Source: Chloroflexota bacterium (lineage in GTDB: Bacteria; Chloroflexota; Anaerolineae; SpSt-313). From it: DNA of 64,000 bases. Shown piece by piece: positions 15,443 to 24,411 of this stretch; the first letter of the stretch is position 1; every line of letters starts with the position of its first letter. The position numbers were made by a program, and so were the translations under genes. The stretch lies in contig JAKPJZ010000059.1 of NCBI GenBank assembly GCA_029553955.1, positions 1 through 64,000 on the forward strand. The letters are read 5' to 3'. The notes beneath the pieces were generated by a model. That model had not been told where the DNA came from. It was given only the letters and a program-made list of their open reading frames with translations, and did no database searches.

Positions 15443-17071
15443 ATGAGGGAACAGCCATCGCCGGGCATGGGCGGCCAACCTGCCCCCAGAGGCGCAGGCG
15501 ACCTGGCGCCCGACGGCCTGCGCATCGGCGACCCGGTATGCCGGCGGGCGCGGCAGGACCGCGCGCTGCAGCGGCTGCTGTGGAAGTGGCTCGTCACCTT
15601 GTGTTCGGTGCTGGCCGTGATGGTGATTGGCCTGGCCGCCGCCCGGCTGACTCTGAGGCGCCTGGAGGACTCGTTGGAGGGGCGCATCTACCCGCGCGTC
15701 TATGCCCTGGGCACGGCGCTGGGCGGGCTGACGGCGGATGAGGCGCGCGCTGCCTTGGCCGGCCCGGCGCAACTGGCCCAAGCTGGCGAGGTGACGCTGC
15801 GCGACGGTGAGCAGCGCTGGACCCTGAGCGGCGCCAGCCTGGGCGTGCGCTATGACGTGGAGGCGGTGGTGGGCGTGGCACTGGCGGTGGGCCACGGCTC
15901 GGGGAGCTGGCCGGCACGCCTGTCGGCCTGGCTGCGCCGTGAGCATCTGCCGGCCCTCTGGACCGTCGAGCCTGCCATAGGTCGCGCCGCCATAGCCGCG
16001 CTGGCGGCGCGGGTGAACATGCCCGCGAAGGAGGCGGCCCTGGCGCTGCGCGAGGGGCAGCTCGTCGCGCTGCCGGGCGAGGCCGGCCGCGCGCTCGACG
16101 TGGAGGCCACCCTGGCGGCGCTGGCGACGACGGTGCGCAGCCGGGGCGCTGGCGAGGCGGGCCTGATCTTCCGGCCGCTGGCGCCGCGGGTGGCCGACGC
16201 CCGGCCGGCGCTGCCGCGGGCCGAGGCCATCCTGAGGTGCCCGCTCACGCTCGCCGCCTATGATGCCGCGAGCGGTGAGACCCTGTCGTGGACGCTCGAT
16301 CGGGCGGTGGTGGCCTCCTGGCTGCGCGTGGTGCCGGCCGTGGGCGCGCCAGGCGTCGCCGTGGAGGCCAGCCCCGAGGCGGTGCGCGCCACCCTGGCCC
16401 GGTGGGCCGCCGGCCTGAGCGGCGGCCGGGGCCTGCGCCTCGACGAGGCCACCGCGCAGGTGCTGGCCGCCTTCAAGGCCGGCGGGGGCATGGCGCAGCT
16501 CTACCTCACCCACCCGCCGCGCAGCCATAGCGTCGAGGCAGGGGAGTGGCTCGGGGCCATCGCCGCGCGTTACGGCGTGCCGCTGGCCCTCGTCACCGCG
16601 GCCAACCCCGGCATTGACCCCGATTGGCTGGAGGTGGGCCAAGAGCTGGCCATCCCCTCGCTCGATGCCCTGCTGCCCAACCTGCCCGTGCCGGCGAAGC
16701 GCATCGTCGTCAGCCGCACCGAGCAGCGGCTGCGCGCCTATGAGAACGGCGAACTGCGCTGGGATTGGCCCTGCTCCACCGGCGTGCCCGCCGCGCCGAC
16801 ATGGGCCGGCACCTTCCAGGTGTTGCAGCGGGCCGAGAAGGCGCCTGGCAGTTGGTGGGGCACGTGGATGCCCCACTTCCTGGCCATCTACCCCACCGGC
16901 GAGGGCGACCAAGACGGCATTCACGCCCTGCCGGTCAGCGATGCCGGCGTGGCGCTCTCGGCGGGCTGCCTCGGGCGGCCGGCCTCACTCGGTTGCATCG
17001 TGCTCGGCGAGGCCGAGGCCGCGTCGCTGTACGAGTGGGCCGAGGTGGGGGTGACGGTAGTCGTCGAGTAA
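15443..17071 (+). CDS. Membrane-anchored L,D-transpeptidase with LysM and VanW-type PG-binding domains
   Basis: A 542-residue protein. One membrane segment (about 46-69) follows a short cytoplasmic tail. Next come paired PG_binding_4/VanW-like domains (about 85-340), a LysM domain (about 361-408, HSVEAGEWLGAIAARYGV) and a YkuD catalytic domain (about 415-542) starting IVVSRTEQRLRAYENG. The catalytic Cys is in SLGCIV near 518, where the canonical motif is S/T-H-G-C; the His just before Gly-Cys is Leu here, although an upstream HALP supplies a His. It should form 3-3 cross-links or anchor proteins in the wall. I chose the ATG at 15443 for its AAGGAGG; an earlier ATG at 15407 has no RBS. Confidence 0.85.
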   Translation: MREQPSPGMGGQPAPRGAGDLAPDGLRIGDPVCRRARQDRALQRLLWKWLVTLCSVLAVMVIGLAAARLTLRRLEDSLEGRIYPRVYALGTALGGLTADEARAALAGPAQLAQAGEVTLRDGEQRWTLSGASLGVRYDVEAVVGVALAVGHGSGSWPARLSAWLRREHLPALWTVEPAIGRAAIAALAARVNMPAKEAALALREGQLVALPGEAGRALDVEATLAALATTVRSRGAGEAGLIFRPLAPRVADARPALPRAEAILRCPLTLAAYDAASGETLSWTLDRAVVASWLRVVPAVGAPGVAVEASPEAVRATLARWAAGLSGGRGLRLDEATAQVLAAFKAGGGMAQLYLTHPPRSHSVEAGEWLGAIAARYGVPLALVTAANPGIDPDWLEVGQELAIPSLDALLPNLPVPAKRIVVSRTEQRLRAYENGELRWDWPCSTGVPAAPTWAGTFQVLQRAEKAPGSWWGTWMPHFLAIYPTGEGDQDGIHALPVSDAGVALSAGCLGRPASLGCIVLGEAEAASLYEWAEVGVTVVVE

Positions 17072-17242
17072 GAGAGGAAAGAGGTTTCGTGTCCTTCGCG
17101 CCTCTTCGCGTCCTTCGCGTTCCAGAGGCCTCCAGTTGGCATCATGTGCCTAATTGGCTAGAATACCTCCCATGGTCTCCTCTTGGTCTTCTTCCGCGAC
17201 CCCTCGAGCCGGGGTCCCCTGTAACCTATGGAGGTATGACAC

Positions 17243-18268
17243 TTGGCTGCCAACCAGAAGGTGAACATCGGCGTTATTGGGGCGGGGCGCATCGGCAAGC
17301 TGCATATCGAGCACCTGGCGACGCGGGTGCCGGGGGCGCAGGTGGCGGCGATTGCCGACGTCGTGCTGCCGGCAGCGCAGGCTGCGGCCGCGCAGTTCGG
17401 CGTGCCCCGGGCCACGGCCGACTACTTTGAGCTGCTCAAGGACCCCGAGATCCAGGCGGTGGTCATCTGCTCGGCCACCGATACCCATGCGCGCATCATC
17501 CAGGAGGCCGCGGCGGCGGGCAAGCACATCTTTTGCGAAAAGCCCATCGACCACGACCTGGCGCGCATCGATCAGGCCATCGGCGCGGTAGAGCGGGCCG
17601 GCGTCAAGCTGCAGATCGGTTTCAACCGCCGCTTCGACCCCAACTTTCGCCGGGTGCGCGAGATGGTGGCCGCGGGCGAGATCGGCGAGATGCACATCCT
17701 GCGCATCACCAGCCGCGACCCGGCCCCGCCGCCCATCGAGTACGTCAAAGTCTCGGGCGGCATCTTTCTCGACATGACCATCCACGACTTTGACATGGCG
17801 CGCTACCTGACCGGCAGCGAGGTCACCGAGGTCTATGCGGCGGGCGGCGTGATGGTGGACCCCAAGATCGGCGAGGCTGGCGACATCGACACGGCCATTG
17901 TCACGCTATACTTTGCCAACGGCGCCATCGGCACCATCGACAACAGCCGCAAGGCCGTCTACGGCTACGACCAGCGGGTCGAGGTCTTTGGCTCGGCGGG
18001 TATGGTGGCCACGGCCAACAACACCCCCGATGCGCACACGTTGGCCAACGCGTCGGGCGTGCACGGCGCTTGCCCGCTCTACTTCTTTATCGAGCGCTAC
18101 ACCGAGGCCTACATCGCCGAGATGCGCGCCTTTGTGGAGGCGGTGCAGAACGATACGCCGACGCCGGTCAACGGCAACGACGGCCGCGCGCCGGTGGTCA
18201 TCGGCCTGGCAGCATTACAGTCGTACCGCGAGCACCGGCCGGTCAAGCTGAGCGAGATCTCGGCGTAG
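17243..18268 (+). CDS. iolG: Inositol 2-dehydrogenase-like oxidoreductase (Gfo/Idh/MocA family)
   Basis: A 341-residue NAD-dependent dehydrogenase. The Rossmann start is IGVIGAGRIGKLHIEHL, the cofactor/catalytic Lys is in FCEKPID, and the C-terminal domain has SGGIFLDMTIHDFDMARYLTG, which supplies the Asp and His used in IolG. Overall similarity is to myo-inositol 2-dehydrogenase, which oxidises myo-inositol to scyllo-inosose; related sugars are possible. The start is TTG at 17243 with GGAGG upstream. No other iol genes are nearby; a nitroreductase follows 44 bp later on the same strand. Confidence 0.82.
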   Translation: MAANQKVNIGVIGAGRIGKLHIEHLATRVPGAQVAAIADVVLPAAQAAAAQFGVPRATADYFELLKDPEIQAVVICSATDTHARIIQEAAAAGKHIFCEKPIDHDLARIDQAIGAVERAGVKLQIGFNRRFDPNFRRVREMVAAGEIGEMHILRITSRDPAPPPIEYVKVSGGIFLDMTIHDFDMARYLTGSEVTEVYAAGGVMVDPKIGEAGDIDTAIVTLYFANGAIGTIDNSRKAVYGYDQRVEVFGSAGMVATANNTPDAHTLANASGVHGACPLYFFIERYTEAYIAEMRAFVEAVQNDTPTPVNGNDGRAPVVIGLAALQSYREHRPVKLSEISA

Positions 18269-18312
18269 CAGGCTGCCAGCAGCCCGCGATGCCGGCACGA
18301 GGTGAGGATAGC

Positions 18313-18840
18313 ATGGATACGATACAGACCATCCTGGCGCGGCGCAGCGTGCGCCGCTACCGGCCCGAGCCGCTGCCGGCGCAGCACCTGCGGCAGATCC
18401 TGGAGGCAGGGCGGCAGGCGCCTTCGGCCTCGAACCGCCAGCCCTGGACGTTTGTGGTGGTACGCGAGGCCGAACAGAAGCGCCGCCTGGCGGCGGCCTG
18501 CCGCGGGCAGATGTGGCTGGCCGACGCGGCCTGCATCGTCGTGGGCGTGGCCCTGCCCGAGGTGAGCCCCCGCTGGTGCCGCGTGGACGTGGCTATCGCC
18601 ATGGAGAACATGGTGCTGGCGGCGCGCAGCCTGGGCTATGGGGCGTGCTGGATCGGCGCCTTTGAGCCCGACGAGGTCAAGGCGGTGTGCGGCATCCCGG
18701 TTGAAGCCGAGGTGGTGGCATGCACGCCGCTGGGCGCGCCCGAGGCCTGGCCGGAGCCGCGAGAGCGCAAGGCGCCGGGCGAAGTGTTCTTCAGCGAGCG
18801 CTACGGCCAGGCGATCGCATTCGAAGAAGGGTCAGGCTGA
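18313..18840 (+). CDS. Nitroreductase-family FMN oxidoreductase
   Basis: A 175-residue protein with the family's FMN-binding start (ILARRSVRRYRPEPL, APSASNRQPWTFVVV) and the C-terminal LGYGACWIGAFEPDEVKAVCGIP. Nitroreductase-like proteins use FMN to reduce nitro groups, quinones or enones, or to activate substrates; the physiological substrate cannot be told. The ATG at 18313 is preceded by GAGG. It lies 44 bp after the iolG-like gene and is probably in the same transcript. It ends six bases before the convergent histidine kinase. Confidence 0.85.
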   Translation: MDTIQTILARRSVRRYRPEPLPAQHLRQILEAGRQAPSASNRQPWTFVVVREAEQKRRLAAACRGQMWLADAACIVVGVALPEVSPRWCRVDVAIAMENMVLAARSLGYGACWIGAFEPDEVKAVCGIPVEAEVVACTPLGAPEAWPEPRERKAPGEVFFSERYGQAIAFEEGSG

Positions 18841-18846
18841 AAGCAT

Positions 18847-21039
18847 CTAGTCGAGGCCGTCGAGGAGGTCGCGGACGCGGCCAGCGAGGGCCGCCTGTGT
18901 GAAGGGTTTGGGCAGAAATGCCTGGCCGGCCTCGTGGTCGGTGACGGCGCTGGAGGTGTAGCCCGAGATGAAGAGCACCGGCAGGGCGGTGTACGTGGCC
19001 CGCAGGCGGGCGGCAAGGGCCTTGCCGGTCATCTGAGGCATGACGACGTCGGTGACGAGCAGGTCGGGCCGCAGGTCGGGCTGCCGCTCGAGCAGGGCCA
19101 GGGCCGCCGCGCCGTTCTCTGCCTCATAGAGCGCGTAGCCGAGCTCGCGCAACGCGCGGGCCGCCCAGGCGCGTACATCGGGGTCATCCTCCACCAAGAG
19201 CACGCATTCGCTGCCCCGCGGCAAATCGCATGGGGCCTCGTGCTGGGCCGGCTCGGCGTGCGCCGCCTCGCTTGGAGCGCTGGGCAGGTAGATGGTGAAT
19301 GTCGTGCCCTGGCCGGGCGCGCTCGTGGCGACAATGCGGCCCTGGTGCTGCTGCACGATGCCAAAGACGGTGGCCAGCCCCAGACCGGTGCCCTCGCCGA
19401 TTTCTTTGGTCGTAAAGAACGGCTCGAAAAGGTGGGCCTCGGCCTCGGGGCTCAGGCCGGTGCCGGTATCGGCTACGGTGAGCGCGACGTACCGGCCCGG
19501 GGCGAGGCCGGCGAGCTTGCCGGACGCATGACGGTCGATGGCGACGTTGACGGTGCGGATGGCCAGCGTGCCTCCATCCGGCATGGCATCGCGAGCGTTG
19601 AGGGCCAGGTTGATGATGGCCTGCTCAAGCTGGTTGGGGTCTACGCATACTGCAGCCAGGTCGGATGCTGGGTCGATGGCCAACTCGACGTCTTCGCCGA
19701 TGAGGTGACCCAGCATCTCGGCCATGTCGAGGATAGTGTCATTGAGGTTGGCCGGTCGCGGCGCCATGGCCTGGCGGCGCGAGAAGGCGAGCAACTGGTG
19801 CGTGAGCTGCGCGGCGCGCCGGGCGCCTTTGAGAACCTGCTCGACGTCGCGGCGGGCCGGGTGCTCTGAGGGCAGCGCATCGCGGGCAAAGGTCGCATGG
19901 CCGGTGATGGCGGTGAGCAGGTTGTTGAAATCGTGGGCCACACCGCCTGCCAGCCGGCCGATGCTCTCCATCTTTTGCGCCTGCAGGAACTGGGCCGCGA
20001 GCTGTTGCAGCTCGGTCACATCGCGTAATAGCACGATGCATCCGGCCGGCAGGCCCTCACGCCCCGGCATGGGTGAAATGCTTATGGCGTAGTGGCGCCG
20101 GCTGGCCCCCTCGCCCGCGTCGAGTTCCGCCTCCACCTCCTTGCCCTGAGCGATGCCGGCGGCCAACTGTGGCCAGCGCTCCAGCACCTCAGCGGCGGGG
20201 CGTCCGATGGTCTGGGACGCCTGCAGGCCGAGCGCGGCCTCGAGCGCCGGGTTCATGTCGGCCACGCAGCCATGCTCATCGACCACCAGAACGCCATCGC
20301 GCAGGCGCTCGACGAGGGCTTCGCGGGCGACCGGTGCCAATTCGAGGAAGCGGAGGCGAAAGATCGCATAGCCGAAGAGGGCTACCGAGATGGCGAACGC
20401 GCTGGGCGTCGGGTTGAGGTAGGGCACCGGGCTGAGGCTGGCCGCGTAGCCCAGGTTGCTGAGCACGGGCACCAGCATGCCCGCCAGCAGCACGAGCCCC
20501 TGCTGGCGGTACAGGCCGTGGCCTCGCAAGGCCGTCAGGGCAAAGGTGCCCACGCTGATGAGGATGAGGGCGTAGGCAAAGGCGCTGAAGGCCCAGAAGG
20601 CCAGGCCGCGCTCGGGAGCCAGGAGTGACGCTGACCCCATGGGCTGTAGCGCCAGGCGCGTCCAGACCAGGCCATGGGCCTCGTTGGTGAAGACCAGGAG
20701 CACGATGCCGGCCGTGGGCGCCCCGAGCAAGAGGCGCACGCGCCCGCTGAGCAGGTGCCCGAGCCCCGCGTACTGCAGGGCAAAGACGAGGAAGAATGGC
20801 GCCAGCGGAGCGATGCCCAGCCACTCCACCTTGGCCCAGAACACCTTGGCGGGCAGCCCGAGTACCATGACCTCCAGCGCATAGCCGAAGGCATACTCGG
20901 CGCTGGCCAGGGCGAAGAGGGCGAAGGGGACGGCGCAGGGCACCACAGCGCGGCGGCGCCAGGCATAGAGGCCGAGCGAGGCCGAGACGGCGGCAGAGAT
21001 CAACAGGGGCACGGCGTAGGGTGTGTAGACCCAGGGCAT
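18847..21039 (-). CDS. Hybrid sensor histidine kinase with 7TM N-terminus, PAS and receiver domain
   Basis: A 730-residue protein. Residues 1 to about 230 hold seven hydrophobic segments, resembling the 7TM region of HisKA_7TM sensors. A PAS domain follows (VLVVDEHGCVADMNPALEAALGL), then HisKA with the phospho-His in GGVAHDFNNLLTAI (about 368) and HATPase (NLALNARDAMPDGG, DTGTGLSPEAEAHLFEPFFTTK, GTGLGLATVFGIVQ). The C-terminal receiver has its phospho-Asp in LLVTDVVMPQM (about 664). It would sense a membrane or small hydrophobic signal and pass phosphate within itself. No partner regulator is adjacent. The gene is convergent with the nitroreductase. Confidence 0.88.
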   Translation of the reverse strand: MPWVYTPYAVPLLISAAVSASLGLYAWRRRAVVPCAVPFALFALASAEYAFGYALEVMVLGLPAKVFWAKVEWLGIAPLAPFFLVFALQYAGLGHLLSGRVRLLLGAPTAGIVLLVFTNEAHGLVWTRLALQPMGSASLLAPERGLAFWAFSAFAYALILISVGTFALTALRGHGLYRQQGLVLLAGMLVPVLSNLGYAASLSPVPYLNPTPSAFAISVALFGYAIFRLRFLELAPVAREALVERLRDGVLVVDEHGCVADMNPALEAALGLQASQTIGRPAAEVLERWPQLAAGIAQGKEVEAELDAGEGASRRHYAISISPMPGREGLPAGCIVLLRDVTELQQLAAQFLQAQKMESIGRLAGGVAHDFNNLLTAITGHATFARDALPSEHPARRDVEQVLKGARRAAQLTHQLLAFSRRQAMAPRPANLNDTILDMAEMLGHLIGEDVELAIDPASDLAAVCVDPNQLEQAIINLALNARDAMPDGGTLAIRTVNVAIDRHASGKLAGLAPGRYVALTVADTGTGLSPEAEAHLFEPFFTTKEIGEGTGLGLATVFGIVQQHQGRIVATSAPGQGTTFTIYLPSAPSEAAHAEPAQHEAPCDLPRGSECVLLVEDDPDVRAWAARALRELGYALYEAENGAAALALLERQPDLRPDLLVTDVVMPQMTGKALAARLRATYTALPVLFISGYTSSAVTDHEAGQAFLPKPFTQAALAGRVRDLLDGLD

Positions 21040-21150
21040 GACAGGCTCCGAGTGAGAGTCGCTGGCCAGCCCGCATGTATGGCGGCATGCTGTTGATTAT
21101 AGCACAAACAGCCCGCAGGGCGAACATTCTGCTTTTTGCCTACGCGTCGA

Positions 21151-21255
21151 GAGTGGGGCAGGCTTGCCGGCCTGCCAAGCCTGGCCTGCCAAGCTCGCCG
21201 TGCATTGCGGCGAGTCGTTTGGTGGGGACCTGGCAGGCTGGGAAGCCTGCCCCAC
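21151..21255. repeat. Gene-end hairpin of the GTGGGGCAGGCTTG type
   Basis: GTGGGGCAGGCTTGCCGGCC is mirrored by GGCTGGGAAGCCTGCCCCAC, with a second, inner GCCTGCCAAG/ GACCTGGCAGG pair. It lies between the histidine kinase start and the end of the acyl-CoA synthetase-like gene. Confidence 0.6.
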
Positions 21256-21260
21256 AGAGA

Positions 21261-22523
21261 TCAGCGCAGGCGGCCGAGGAGGTGCAGGCAGCCGTCAGTG
21301 TCGAGCGCGCCGAGGTCCCCGGTGTAGAACCATTTATCGCGGTCGAGGGCGTCGCAGGTGGCTTCGGGGTCGTTGTGGTAGCCAAGCATCATCTGCGGCG
21401 AACGCACGGCGATTTCGCCCGGCTCGTCGGCGGGCAGGGGGCGGCGCCGAGAGTCGACGAGGCGCACCTCGACGTGGGGCGCCGGGCGGCCCACGGTGTT
21501 GGCGATGAGGCGCCGGGGGTCGCCGGGCGCGGTCCACGAGATCAGGCCGCTCTCGGCGGTGCCGTAGATGCGCTCGAGCGGGCAGCAGAGCCGGTGGCCG
21601 ATGGCCGTGACCAACTCGGGCGGGCAGAACCCGCCGGCGAGGGTAGCGCGACGCAGCGAGGAGAGGTCGCAGCGCGTCTGCGCGGGCGCCTGCAGCAAGC
21701 GGCGGTACATGCCCGGCGTGCCGCAGAACTGGGTCACCTGCTCGCGTTCGATGAGCTCGAGGGCCTGCTGTGGCTCAAAGTGATCCATCAGGATGACCTT
21801 GCCTCCCGCCAGGAGCGCCGCCATGATCCCCAACGGCGCCGCAGGGTGGCAGGGTGAGAAGGGCAGGAGCAGGCAACGCAGGGCAGCCGGGTCGAGGTGC
21901 GGGCGCGCCGCGGCTGTGGCCAGACCCCAGCCGGCGCCACGGGCATGCTCGATGGCACGGAGCGGCCGGCCGGGCGTGGCCACGCAGGCGATGCGCCCCG
22001 GCTCCTTGAGCGAAATGCGGGCGCGCCAGGGGGCCACCTCGGAGGTCATAAGACCTTCGATCGAAAAGGCGGCGCCGTGCTCGTGGCGGCCGGGGCTAGT
22101 GGCGATGACGAAACGCAGGCCGGGCAGGTGGGGGCGCAGGCCGGCGACGGTCGCGGCCGGGTCGCGGCTGCGCCAACTGCGGGTGGTGAGCACGATCTTG
22201 ACGGCGCAGTCGGCCAGGATGCGGCGCAGGGCGGCCTCGCCCAGGCGGGGGTCGAGCGACACCTCGACACTGCCCAGCACCCAGGGCACAAAGAGGGCAT
22301 ACACCGCCTCGGGGCAGGCAGGCAGCAGGGTGGCGATGCGGTCGCCCTTGCGCGCGCCCAGCGCCTGCAGGCCGGCCGCCAGGGCGTCAATGCGAGCGAA
22401 GAGCTGGCGCCGTGTCAGGCGCTCGTTGGCGGTGATGAGGAATTCGCTGCCGCCTGCAACGTGACGGGCCAGGGTGAGCAAGTGCTGTGGCCCCAGGCGC
22501 CCCACCAGTCGACCGACGTTCAT
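21261..22523 (-). CDS. Acyl-CoA synthetase/AMP-ligase-like protein, C-terminal domain missing
   Basis: A 420-residue member of the ANL superfamily. The adenylation core is recognisable: LTRRQLFARIDALAAGLQALG, YGTAESG (A5), PGEIAVRSPQMMLGY, and WFYTGDLG (A7). Two defects stand out. The phosphate-binding A3 loop (normally TSGTTGxPK) reads VATPGRPLRAIEHA. The protein also stops at LHLLGRLR, exactly where the hinge Asp and the roughly 110-residue C-terminal domain with the catalytic Lys should begin. It may be inactive or a truncated paralogue; I see no downstream remnant of the missing domain in the next 200 bases. The ATG at 22523 begins the family-like region. Confidence 0.72.
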   Translation of the reverse strand: MNVGRLVGRLGPQHLLTLARHVAGGSEFLITANERLTRRQLFARIDALAAGLQALGARKGDRIATLLPACPEAVYALFVPWVLGSVEVSLDPRLGEAALRRILADCAVKIVLTTRSWRSRDPAATVAGLRPHLPGLRFVIATSPGRHEHGAAFSIEGLMTSEVAPWRARISLKEPGRIACVATPGRPLRAIEHARGAGWGLATAAARPHLDPAALRCLLLPFSPCHPAAPLGIMAALLAGGKVILMDHFEPQQALELIEREQVTQFCGTPGMYRRLLQAPAQTRCDLSSLRRATLAGGFCPPELVTAIGHRLCCPLERIYGTAESGLISWTAPGDPRRLIANTVGRPAPHVEVRLVDSRRRPLPADEPGEIAVRSPQMMLGYHNDPEATCDALDRDKWFYTGDLGALDTDGCLHLLGRLR

Positions 22524-22676
22524 GGCTCCCCAACCTGAACTGTCTCGCCGCCGAGTATAGGTTGGGCCAGAGAGCTTGTCAACGCCAAGAAGCCCGCCCT
22601 CTGGCACTACAAGCATGTGCATACGCCGGCAACCTTGTGGTATACTGGGACTGCAGTGCAGTGAGAGGAGGCTGGG

Positions 22677-23930
22677 ATGGCGAACGAGGTCCGCGATCGC
22701 GAGGTACTGCGCGCGGTGGTGCAGGCGCAGGTGGAGCGTACGCCCGCGCTCGACGTCCACACCCACATCTACAGCAGCGCCTTTGGGCCGCTCTTGCTGC
22801 GTGGACCCGAGGAGTTGCTCACCTACCACTACTTGCAGGCCGAAACCAACCGTGTGCTGGCCGAGCACAGCCCAGCGGCCTTTATGGCCCTGCCCAAGGC
22901 CGAGCAGGCGCGGCTAGTGTGGCGCACGTTGTTTGTCGAGCGCTCGCCGCTCTCGGAGGCGGGGCGGGGCGTGATTACCGCGCTGCACCGCCTGGGCGTA
23001 GCCAGCGTGCGCGATTATGCCGCGGCGCTGGCCCGCTTTGCCGGCCTCAGTGCGGGCGAGCATGTCGACCTCGTGTTGCGCGCGGCCAACGTGGGCGGCG
23101 TGGTGATGACCAACGACCCGCTGAACCCCGCCGAGCGGGCGGTGTGGGAGCAGGGCGGGGCGCGCGATGCGCGTTTCAGGGCCGCGCTGCGCATCGACCC
23201 CATCCTCGTCGACTGGCCGGCAGCGGCGCCGCGGCTGTTCGAGCTGGGCTATGCCGTGGAGCGCGACCTGCCAGAGGCGAGCTACCCCGAAATCGCCCGC
23301 TTCCTGAGAGACTGGGCCGCCCGCATGCAGCCAGCGTACCTGGCCGCCTCGCTGCCGCCCACGTTCGCCATGCCCAGCGACACGGCCTGCGGTCGCATCC
23401 TCACACGCGCGGTGTTGCCCGTCTGCCGCGAGCTGGCGCTGCCTTTTGCTATGATGATCGGCGTCAAAAAGCGCATCATGCCCGAGCTGGGCGACGGCGG
23501 CGATGGCGTAGGCCGCGCCGACCTCGACGCGGTGGAGCACCTCTGCCGCAGCTACCCCGCGAACCTCTTCCTGCTGACCGTGCTGGCCCGCGAGAACCAA
23601 CACCAGGCCGTGGTGTTGGCCCGCAAGTTCAAAAACCTGCATCTGTTTGGCTGCTGGTGGTTCAACAACAACCCCAGCATTGTGGAAGAGATCACCCGCG
23701 AGCGCATAGAGATGCTGGGCACCAGCTTCACGCCGCAACACTCCGACGCCCGTGTGCTGGACCAACTCGTCTACAAGTGGGCCCACGCGCGGCGGGTGAT
23801 TGCCGCGGTGCTGGTGGAAAAGTACAGCCTCCTGATCGACGAGGGGTGGTATCCGGCGGAGGAAGAGATTACCCGCGACGTGGCGCTGCTCATGGGAGGC
23901 GAGTTCGAGCGCTTCCTGGCGCAGCATTAG
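22677..23930 (+). CDS. Uronate isomerase-like amidohydrolase (COG1904 type)
   Basis: A 417-residue TIM-barrel amidohydrolase. The metal-site start LDVHTHIYSSAFG and a C-terminal segment FGCWWFNNNPSIVEEIT...GTSFTPQHSDARVLDQLVYKW match the uronate isomerase/glucuronate isomerase-like group. UxaC converts glucuronate or galacturonate to the keto sugars. This protein is shorter than the usual 460-470 residues and belongs to the divergent subgroup whose substrates are mostly unknown. The ATG at 22677 is preceded by GAGAGGAGG. It is divergent from the acyl-CoA synthetase-like gene. Confidence 0.8.
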   Translation: MANEVRDREVLRAVVQAQVERTPALDVHTHIYSSAFGPLLLRGPEELLTYHYLQAETNRVLAEHSPAAFMALPKAEQARLVWRTLFVERSPLSEAGRGVITALHRLGVASVRDYAAALARFAGLSAGEHVDLVLRAANVGGVVMTNDPLNPAERAVWEQGGARDARFRAALRIDPILVDWPAAAPRLFELGYAVERDLPEASYPEIARFLRDWAARMQPAYLAASLPPTFAMPSDTACGRILTRAVLPVCRELALPFAMMIGVKKRIMPELGDGGDGVGRADLDAVEHLCRSYPANLFLLTVLARENQHQAVVLARKFKNLHLFGCWWFNNNPSIVEEITRERIEMLGTSFTPQHSDARVLDQLVYKWAHARRVIAAVLVEKYSLLIDEGWYPAEEEITRDVALLMGGEFERFLAQH

Positions 23931-24093
23931 TGCTGCTTTGTCACTACGCCGGGCGGCGCGCAGGGCCTTCGTAGCGGTGGCTTGAACCGCTCGTCCCAGG
24001 GCCGAAAGGTGGCGCCATGGCGGCGCAGAAACGGCCAAGGCCGTCACTACACAGCCGCGTCTGGCGCACAGCGTGTCTACTGGCAGAGTACTG

Positions 24094-24230
24094 CTAGAAC
24101 ATCGGTCAAGTATTCGTATAGACGACGTAGCCTAGCCCCCCTTGGCCGCCGCAGGCGGCTTCGTGGGCGTCGGAGGGCGATGATTCGGCCGTCTTGGGGC
24201 CTTCGCAGGAATACTTGACCGATGTTCTAG
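24094..24230. repeat. 137 bp element with 22 bp inverted ends and GTAGCCTAGCCCC core
   Basis: The left end CTAGAACATCGGTCAAGTAT is mirrored perfectly at 24209-24230. The interior starts with CGTAGCCTAGCCCC...GGGCGTCG, the core shared with copies near 28771, 35918, 47980, 56679 and 60695. The ends themselves are not shared with those copies. Confidence 0.65.
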
Positions 24231-24290
24231 GGGAGCCATGCTACGGGGTTGCAGACGCGATCCAGCGTTGCACGCCGTGTTACTCACCGC

Positions 24291-24320
24291 TTGTGATTTG
24301 CTGGCATTCTGCAGTATAAT
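24291..24320 (+). promoter_or_regulatory. Probable promoter of the YbjN-like pair
   Basis: TTGTGA, 18 bp, TATAAT. The -10 is perfect and the -35 matches four of six. Leader of about 85 bases before the AAAGGAGG of the first gene. Confidence 0.6.
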
Positions 24321-24411
24321 TAGGATGTAAGCCCTGTGCGGGCACCCTGCCCCCGCCCGGGGCCTGTTGCCCGACAGCCTTTGCCGACTGTGCTCCTGCA
24401 AAAGGAGGAAG

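Larger units (their letters stand above)
23931..24411. other. Spacer with an inverted-repeat element and a promoter
   Basis: No gene is supported. It contains the element at 24094-24230 and, 3' of it, the likely promoter of the YbjN-like pair at 24291-24320. The first 100 bp hold imperfect GGGCCTTCGTAGC / GGCCGTCACTAC inverted arms. Confidence 0.55.

Noticed and set aside
15200..16924. The long minus-strand frame continuing upstream of the PyrK-like gene to 16924
   Set aside because: It is antisense to the transpeptidase gene, has no family similarity, and results from high GC codon bias.
18847..21039. The hybrid kinase as partner of the regulator at 38312
   Set aside because: It carries its own receiver and is of the HisKA type; NarL regulators pair with HisKA_3 sensors such as the one at 30592.
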